From Candidatus Izemoplasma sp. (GTDB lineage: Bacteria; Bacillota_I; Bacilli_A; Izemoplasmatales; Izemoplasmataceae), in the NCBI GenBank assembly GCA_007117555.1, contig SKGI01000038.1:1-14788 (forward strand): a stretch of 14,788 bases of DNA. The letters are read 5' to 3'. The notes beneath the pieces are model-generated. The model had not been told where the DNA came from and did no database searches. It saw nothing but the letters and a program-made list of their open reading frames with translations. This document shows, in pieces, positions 6,826 through 14,788 of the stretch; the stretch's first letter is position 1; each line of letters begins with the position of its first letter. The position numbers and the translations under genes are program-made.

Positions 6826-7452
6826 ATGGGAAAATTAATCCACTTGCGCCACCCGTTACTTGAACACAAACTGACCCATGTTCGGGATAAACAGACGGAT
6901 ACAAAAACATTTCGTGAAAATGTCTCAGAGCTGAGTGCGTTGATGGCGTATGAGATTACCCGTGACTTATCGACCCGGCCGCAAACGATTGAAACGCCTT
7001 TGAAAACGATGACAGGCCAGGTGTTAGATAAAGCCGTGGTGCTCGTGCCGATTCTTCGAGCAGGCCTCGGCATGGTCGAAGGGATTCATCGCTTAATCCC
7101 AACCGCAAAAATCGGTCATATTGGCTTATATCGTGATGAAGAAACGTTAGAGCCACACAGCTATTATGTCAAGTTTCCCCCAGATGTCTCGACGGCTACG
7201 GTTTTATTACTCGACCCAATGCTCGCCACAGGCGGCAGTGTCGTCGCCGCCATTGATGCGCTCAAGCAAAAAGGTGCAACCGACATTCGCTTTGTGGGAA
7301 TTGTTGGGTGTCCTGAAGGGGTTGCCCGCTTACAAAAACACCACCCAGATGTCGACATTTATTTGGCCGCACTGGATGAACGGCTCAATGCGCACGGGTA
7401 TATCGAGCCGGGACTTGGTGACTGTGGCGACCGGCTCTTTGGCACAAAATAA
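6826..7452 (+). CDS. upp: Uracil phosphoribosyltransferase
   Basis: The product makes UMP from uracil and PRPP, the pyrimidine salvage step. At 208 residues it is standard length. The PRPP-binding loop DPMLATGGS spans 130-138, the PILRAGLGM segment is at 75-83, and the uracil-binding C-terminal signature [17 protein letters not shown] begins at 191. GAGGTGA, overlapping the rpiB stop codon, is the ribosome binding site for ATG 6826. The TAA stop overlaps the ATG of the next gene (TAATG). Its location directly before the atp genes is a conserved Bacillota arrangement. RpiB supplies ribose 5-phosphate for PRPP, which links the two enzymes metabolically. Confidence 0.97.
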   Translation: MGKLIHLRHPLLEHKLTHVRDKQTDTKTFRENVSELSALMAYEITRDLSTRPQTIETPLKTMTGQVLDKAVVLVPILRAGLGMVEGIHRLIPTAKIGHIGLYRDEETLEPHSYYVKFPPDVSTATVLLLDPMLATGGSVVAAIDALKQKGATDIRFVGIVGCPEGVARLQKHHPDVDIYLAALDERLNAHGYIEPGLGDCGDRLFGTK

Positions 7453-7679
7453 TGACAGACAAGAAGTTTTTACTCAAAATATTTGCCATCGTGTCAGCAT
7501 TGTTATATGAAGCACTCGTTGGGATTGCCATTGGGTACTTTATCGGTTTGTTCATCGATCGTCGTCTTGAACTAACTTGGGTTTTCACGATTGTATTTAT
7601 GGTGATTGGTGCTTTAGCGGCATTGAGAAACTTCATGGTGCGTGTCTATCGATTAGGAGTGCAAAAAGATGAGAACTGA
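7452..7679 (+). CDS. atpZ: AtpZ-like small membrane protein of the ATP synthase operon
   Basis: The protein has 75 residues with two membrane helices, at about 8-35 and 43-63. The first ends in a G24-x3-G28-x3-G32 glycine ladder followed by D36, a pattern typical of the AtpZ/AtpI (F0F1-ATPase accessory) family, and the second contains the family-like ALRNF motif. AtpZ is found with AtpI before atpB in alkaliphilic Bacillus, where the pair has been linked to Mg2+/Ca2+ uptake and to c-ring assembly; the exact role is not settled. Its ATG overlaps the upp stop codon, and no good ribosome binding site is visible, so translation is probably coupled to upp. The name rests on size, topology and position rather than on a strong motif. 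Confidence 0.7.
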   Translation: MTDKKFLLKIFAIVSALLYEALVGIAIGYFIGLFIDRRLELTWVFTIVFMVIGALAALRNFMVRVYRLGVQKDEN

Positions 7680-8070
7680 GAAAATATTTTTGTCTACCTT
7701 CATCACTGTATGGCCGCTTGTACTAACGGGTGTCCTCGTTACATTTCTTGTGACCCGCGACCGCGATATGGCCATTAATTTCTTTCTCGGTGGTGTCACC
7801 AGTATTATGTTGATGAGTCACAACTATAAAACGACGATGAAAACCGCGAATACGGACGCCACATTACTGCAAAAGCGTGCTGTGATGAACTACATATTCC
7901 GTTATGCTTTTTACATTCTAATACTTACCATTACGTTTTTCCGCTTTGATTCACCGAGCTATCTCATCCCTGTCTTTTTGGGATTTACAAGTTTCAAGGT
8001 CGCCATGGTGCTGACCTTTACGATTCACCGCTTGATTTTAGCAAAGAAAGGAGTCGACATCGATGCTTGA
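7669..8070 (+). CDS. atpI: AtpI-like four-helix membrane protein
   Basis: The protein has 133 residues with four predicted membrane helices, at about 8-27, 33-50, 73-92 and 98-122, separated by a positively charged cytoplasmic loop. Length, topology and position immediately before the a-subunit gene fit AtpI, which helps assemble the c-ring of F1Fo ATP synthases. The sequence itself is fast-evolving and carries no diagnostic motif that I can name. AGGAG (7655-7659) lies nine bases before ATG 7669, within the end of atpZ, and the two genes overlap by 11 bases. Its own 3' end overlaps atpB by 8 bases. Confidence 0.7.
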   Translation: MRTEKIFLSTFITVWPLVLTGVLVTFLVTRDRDMAINFFLGGVTSIMLMSHNYKTTMKTANTDATLLQKRAVMNYIFRYAFYILILTITFFRFDSPSYLIPVFLGFTSFKVAMVLTFTIHRLILAKKGVDIDA

Positions 8071-8743
8071 CTTTTATGCCGGATTGTCGCAAAATTTAAA
8101 AGCGTCTCTCTTAGTCATTACGGGTTTGATTATCTTTCTCACGCTCTTTGGCAAGAAGGCTGGCCGACTCGACCCACGTGATAAGCCACGCGGTGTGTTG
8201 TTTGTCTTAGTTTTTGTTGTGGACACCATCAACAATTTCATCCGTGACTTTTATGGGGATAAATGGCGGACGTATGCGCCAATTCTCACAGCCATCTTTC
8301 TTTATCTCGCCTTTGCGAATACATCGAGTTTGTTTGGTCTTGCGGCACCGCTTGCTAACATGAGTATTGCTTTATCGTTTAGCGCGATTGCTTTTTTCAC
8401 CATTCAAGTTTCAGGTATTATCGTCCGAAACCCATGGAATCGACTCAAAGATTTGAGTTCACCCAATGTATTGTTATTGCCGCTTAATCTCGTCGGTGAG
8501 ATATCAACGCCTGTTGCGATGGGCTTACGTCTATTTGGGAACTTGCTCAGTGGTTCGGTAATGGCTGTTGTTGTGTATAACTTACTCAATCCAGTCGCGA
8601 GTACGTTCGTGACTTTAGCTGTGCTTCACCCGATCTTTAACATCGGTTTTGGTCTGATTCAAGCGATGGTTTATTTCATGTTGTTAACGATTTTCCTTTC
8701 CATGGCAATCGAAGAACCTGAGATTGCACCGGAGAAGAGTTAA
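8063..8743 (+). CDS. atpB: ATP synthase Fo subunit a
   Basis: Subunit a forms the two half-channels and passes ions to the c-ring. The protein has 226 residues with five to six membrane helices. The essential arginine is R156 in MGLRLFGN, equivalent to E. coli R210, and the last helix carries Q200 in GLIQAMVYFML, in the region of E. coli Q252. The PLNLVGEISTP segment before the key helix is typical of the family. AAGGAG (8048-8053) stands nine bases before ATG 8063. Residues 32-45 form a very basic and acidic loop. The protein is at the short end for bacterial a subunits. Confidence 0.95.
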   Translation: MLDFYAGLSQNLKASLLVITGLIIFLTLFGKKAGRLDPRDKPRGVLFVLVFVVDTINNFIRDFYGDKWRTYAPILTAIFLYLAFANTSSLFGLAAPLANMSIALSFSAIAFFTIQVSGIIVRNPWNRLKDLSSPNVLLLPLNLVGEISTPVAMGLRLFGNLLSGSVMAVVVYNLLNPVASTFVTLAVLHPIFNIGFGLIQAMVYFMLLTIFLSMAIEEPEIAPEKS

Positions 8744-8755
8744 ATATAAATGAGT

Positions 8756-8770
8756 TGTGAGTCACTTACA
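8756..8770 (+). repeat. Short inverted repeat between atpB and atpE
   Basis: TGTGAGT and ACTTACA flank a single C, forming a near-perfect inverted repeat; in RNA it would be a six-pair stem with one G-U pair and a three-base loop. It lies in the 49-base gap between the a and c subunit genes, nine bases before the atpE ribosome binding site. It could influence mRNA processing or atpE expression, but the stem is weak. Confidence 0.35.
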
Positions 8771-8778
8771 CTAATATT

Positions 8779-9059
<281 letters not shown>

Positions 9060-9081
9060 CCCATCGATTGGAGGCATCACC

Positions 9082-9605
9082 ATGGATCAAGTTGCACGCG
9101 CCATCCAACGGCTCGTCGAGATCGGACTTGGCATCGACCCTGTCGAAATGGCCATTCAGATTGCGGCGACGCTTTTGCTTATTGTTGTGGTCAAGTTTTT
9201 CTTTTGGGAAAAAGTGACCGGCTTTATTGAAGCGCGCCAAGCGTTGATGGATCAAGAACTGACTGAAGCAACCGAGAAGCGTACTGAAGCTGAAACGCTC
9301 AAAAAGGAAGCAGAAGATCTGTTTGAAAGTGTTCGTCGTGAAGCGCGCGAGTTGTTAGAAGAAGCAAAAACACGCGGGGAAGATGCCCGGCGTGATTTGC
9401 TGTCGAAAGCGAAAGCTGAAGCAGCGGAAATTAAAAAGAGTGCTCAAAAAGATATGGCCCAAGAAATCGAAGTGGCTAGGGCGCAGTTGCGTCAAGAAAT
9501 CATCACTGTCGCTGCGGCGTTGACTGAAAAGGTCATTGCTCGTGATATTGATGAAGCGACCTACGATCAACTGATTGATGAAGCCATCGAAGCGGTGCGT
9601 AAGTC

Positions 9606-9609
<4 letters not shown>
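9082..9609 (+). CDS. atpF: ATP synthase Fo subunit b
   Basis: Subunit b is the peripheral stalk that holds F1 against the rotor torque. The protein has 175 residues: a periplasm-side N-terminus, a membrane helix at about 23-43 (AIQIAATLLLIVVVKFFFW), then a long charged coiled coil rich in Ala, Glu, Lys and Arg from about 50 to 155, and a C-terminal delta-binding part (ALTEKVIARDID). ATG 9082 is chosen because GGAGG lies seven bases before it; upstream in-frame starts would run into the end of atpE. The gene ends in ATGA, overlapping the delta start. Only one b-type gene is present, so the stalk is a homodimer. Confidence 0.95.
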
Positions 9610-11639
<2,030 letters not shown>

Positions 11640-11641
<2 letters not shown>

Positions 11642-11646
11642 GAGGT
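11640..11646 (+). promoter_or_regulatory. Ribosome binding site of atpG overlapping the atpA stop codon
   Basis: AGGAGGT, six bases before ATG 11653, shares its first two bases with the TAG stop of atpA. This geometry favours re-initiation by ribosomes finishing atpA. Confidence 0.6.
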
Positions 11647-11652
11647 AGACTT

Positions 11653-12541
11653 ATGGGGTCAATGCGTGAAATTAAACAACGCATTCATGCGACAGAAAAA
11701 ACATCGCAAATTACTAAAGCCATGCATATGGTCAGTGCCTCTAAGTTAAAAAAGGCCGAGCGCGCGATTGTTCGGTTTCGTCCACTGACAAAGCGGCTTG
11801 GCGATTCGGTGGCTCGGGTCATCGAAAATGACAGTGAATTGTCACACCCAATCATTGAAGCAAGACCCGTTGAACATACCATTTACATTTTGGTATCAAG
11901 TGATCGTGGCTTAGCCGGTCCATACAATGCAAGTGTGTTCAAAGCGTTTGAAGCCCACATCAAAAAGTACCATGACTCATTTGAAAGTTTCAGCGTGGCT
12001 GCGCTTGGCTATAAGGCGTTTAGCTTTGTCAAACGACGCGGTTATTCGTTGCTTAACGATACGGTCATCCAAGTCCGTGACGACATTTCTTTTCTAGATT
12101 TTAGAGAAATTAGTGACTTATTTATAAAGGACTATTTATCCGGACGCTGTGATCAGGTAGTGGTGTTTTACAATAAGTTTATTAATACGATTACCCAACG
12201 CGTTGAAGCCGATACAATCATGCCACTTGACCGTTCGACACTGCTTAAAGAAGTCGATTCCAATGACAGTGAAGGCCCATACAAACAAATTTACCATTAT
12301 GAGCCGACGCCAGAAACAGTCTTATCGCAGCTCTTACCGATGGTCGTTGTGAATATGCTTTACGGTATGATTCTTGAAGCGAAAGCAAGCGAGCATGCGG
12401 CGCGTATGACCGCGATGAAAAGTGCCACTGACAATGCTAAAGAACTTATTAAAGACTTGCGTCTACATTACAATAGGGCGCGTCAAGATGCGATTACCAT
12501 TGAACTGACCGATATTATCGGCGGTGCCAATGCGGTCAACT

Positions 12542-12543
<2 letters not shown>
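11653..12543 (+). CDS. atpG: ATP synthase F1 subunit gamma
   Basis: Gamma is the rotating central shaft. It has 296 residues, close to the typical 285-290. The conserved N-terminal helix is clear (REIKQRIHATEKTSQITKAM, about residues 5-24), continuing with HMVSASKLKKAE. The C-terminal helix that lies inside the alpha3-beta3 barrel is equally clear: ARMTAMKSATDNAKELI and a final EIxGGAxA-like IIGGANAV. The middle Rossmann-like domain contains SSDRGLAGPYN, a family signature. MGSMREI leaves an inner ATG three codons later, but the ribosome binding site fits the first. Confidence 0.97.
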
Positions 12544-13965
<1,422 letters not shown>

Positions 13966-13983
13966 ACGAAAGGGGTGCTTGCA

Positions 13984-14376
13984 ATGAAACTCACCGTCTT
14001 AACACCCGATGGACAACTATACAATGAAACGCTTGATTATCTAGTCATAAGCAGCCGCAATAACGGTGATTTTGCGTTGCTTGAAAACCATGCCCCACTC
14101 ATTGCGACAATTGATGTTGGTTACGTGAAAATGGTCAAAGACAACCAACAACTATTCACCGTCATCATTCAAGGTGTCCTTGAACATGTCGATAACCAGG
14201 TGACTTTGATTGCCGAAGAAGCACATGTAGGACTCAATAAAGATAGTGCAATGGAACATCTTGATGCGGTGAGACAAGAGCGTCTAGAAGAAAATCGACG
14301 TCGAACAATGGACTTTTTACGCGCTGAAAAAGAGCTTAAGAAAAGCATTCGTGAAGCGAAAGCTTCAAAGCGTTGA
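13984..14376 (+). CDS. atpC: ATP synthase F1 subunit epsilon
   Basis: Epsilon is the rotor-foot subunit that can inhibit ATP hydrolysis. It has 130 residues: an N-terminal beta-sandwich (about 1-84, with DFALLENHAPLI in the conserved position) and a C-terminal helical hairpin rich in Glu, Lys and Arg. LDAVRQ at 93-98 resembles the I/L-D-x-x-R-A motif that binds ATP in Bacillus epsilon, but the final Ala is Gln. A complete C-terminal pair of helices suggests that hydrolysis can be regulated. ATG 13984 is chosen over an in-frame TTG nine bases upstream because AAAGGGGTG lies before it at normal spacing. It is the last gene of the atp operon. Confidence 0.95.
   Translation: MKLTVLTPDGQLYNETLDYLVISSRNNGDFALLENHAPLIATIDVGYVKMVKDNQQLFTVIIQGVLEHVDNQVTLIAEEAHVGLNKDSAMEHLDAVRQERLEENRRRTMDFLRAEKELKKSIREAKASKR
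14352..14367 (+). other. GNRA-tetraloop hairpin at the end of atpC
   Basis: TGAAGC and GCTTCA enclose a GAAA loop, giving a six-pair stem capped by a classic GNRA tetraloop, inside the last codons of atpC. No T-run follows, so it is not an intrinsic terminator; it could protect the operon mRNA's 3' end or be incidental to the EAKAS coding sequence. Confidence 0.35.
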
Positions 14377-14389
14377 GCGCTCGCGTAAT

Positions 14390-14434
14390 AGTTGATAAAA
14401 ACCGTGTCATGTGCTATAATGAAGTTGATAAAAA
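14390..14434 (+). repeat. 12-bp direct repeat flanking the dps -10 element
   Basis: AGTTGATAAAAA occurs at 14390-14401 and again at 14423-14434, perfectly conserved and 33 bp apart (about three helical turns). The first copy contains the -35 hexamer; the second covers the predicted transcription start near 14427. The spacing and placement would suit a repressor or activator bound as a side-by-side pair, but no known operator is recognised. Confidence 0.55.
14392..14420 (+). promoter_or_regulatory. Near-consensus SigA-type promoter of dps
   Basis: TTGATA (14392-14397), a 17-bp spacer and TATAAT (14415-14420) preceded by TGC make an almost ideal promoter with an extended -10. AAGGAGG (14437-14443) follows, seven bases before the ATG. 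The combination predicts high expression unless repressed. Confidence 0.8.
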
Positions 14435-14450
14435 ATAAGGAGGAACTACT

Positions 14451-14788
14451 ATGAGCAAAAACAAATTAATGAACCAATACGTTGCTGATCTTGCCGTACT
14501 AAACGTCAAATTCCACAACTTACATTGGAATGTTGTCGGTGAACGTTTCGAACCAATCCATGTGTATGCAGAAAAACTTTACGATGATCTATTTGCAAAG
14601 TACGATGAGGTTGCAGAAAGACTTAAAATGCTTGGCGTCTATCCACTTGCGTCAATGAAAAGCTATTTAGAAACCACATCGATTGAAGAACTAGAGAACC
14701 GTGATTACCAAATTCCTGAAACGATGGCAATTCTTAAAGAATCACTTGAAGGATTACGTAAGTTAGCCGTTGATATTCGTACCGCTGC
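14451..14788 (+). CDS. dps: Dps/ferritin-like DNA-binding mini-ferritin (partial, C-terminus beyond window)
   Basis: The first 112 residues are visible and the frame is open at the window edge; family members are about 150 residues. Dps forms a 12-mer shell that oxidises Fe2+ with hydrogen peroxide, stores iron and shields DNA. The inter-subunit ferroxidase residues are in place: H25 and W26 in NLHWNV, H37, E41, D52 and E56 in DEVAERL. Compared with Listeria Dps (H31, H43, D47, D58, E62) every spacing agrees, with Glu replacing the first Asp. The N-terminus is short (about 10 residues before the first helix) and has only K3 and K5, so strong DNA binding through an N-terminal tail is not evident. 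It has its own strong promoter and ribosome binding site and is therefore separate from the atp operon. Confidence 0.93.
   Translation, partial: MSKNKLMNQYVADLAVLNVKFHNLHWNVVGERFEPIHVYAEKLYDDLFAKYDEVAERLKMLGVYPLASMKSYLETTSIEELENRDYQIPETMAILKESLEGLRKLAVDIRTA

Noticed and set aside
14413..14429. Possible PerR box (TTATAATnATTATAA type) over the dps -10
   Set aside because: The left half agrees only because it contains TATAAT; the right half matches 3 of 7 positions.

Overview
This window is chromosomal housekeeping DNA from a Bacillota-type (low-GC Gram-positive) bacterium. Evidence: strong AAGGAGG-class ribosome binding sites, SigA-type promoters with extended -10 elements, a YtpP/SftA pair, a lepB-rbgA-rnhB cluster, and rpiB-upp placed directly upstream of the F-type ATP synthase genes. 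TGA ends many genes and does not occur inside any, so this is not the Mycoplasma code 4. By eye the GC content is moderate, somewhat below 50%. A deep-branching Bacillota or Acholeplasma/Izemoplasma/Erysipelotrichia-like lineage is possible, but the window does not settle the taxon. I see no mobile elements, CRISPR arrays, rRNA or tRNA genes, and no gap over 300 bases without a gene.

Layout. (1) 2-679, minus strand: the N-terminal 226 residues of a Cof-type HAD phosphatase, cut by the window edge, with its own promoter. (2) 787-6211, plus strand: a divergent promoter and a six-gene operon packed with overlaps or gaps of a few bases. It encodes a single-pass membrane protein of unknown family, a YtpP-like thioredoxin-fold protein, a DNA translocase of the FtsK/SpoIIIE family without membrane segments (SftA type), a signal peptidase I with extra membrane segments, the ribosome-assembly GTPase RbgA, and RNase HII. 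(3) 6320-14376: a second promoter and an eleven-gene operon, rpiB-upp-atpZ-atpI-atpB-E-F-H-A-G-D-C, giving a complete F1Fo ATP synthase plus two accessory membrane proteins. (4) 14392-14788: a near-consensus promoter carrying a 12-bp direct repeat, then the start of a Dps ferritin-like gene, cut by the window edge.

How the genes work together. The first operon links chromosome segregation and division (SftA-type translocase), export (signal peptidase), ribosome maturation (RbgA) and RNA-DNA hybrid removal (RNase HII). The second links pentose-phosphate and uracil salvage enzymes (ribose-5-P, hence PRPP, hence UMP) to energy conservation. The c subunit carries the full residue set associated with Na+ binding, so the enzyme is predicted to be Na+-coupled.

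I found no wholly new multi-gene system. The points most worth a second look are the Na+ signature of the ATP synthase, the unknown membrane protein cotranscribed with a membrane-less translocase, the extended signal peptidase, the direct repeat flanking the dps -10 element, and two gene overlaps in which a C-terminal run of aspartates is the +1 reading of the next gene's start codons.
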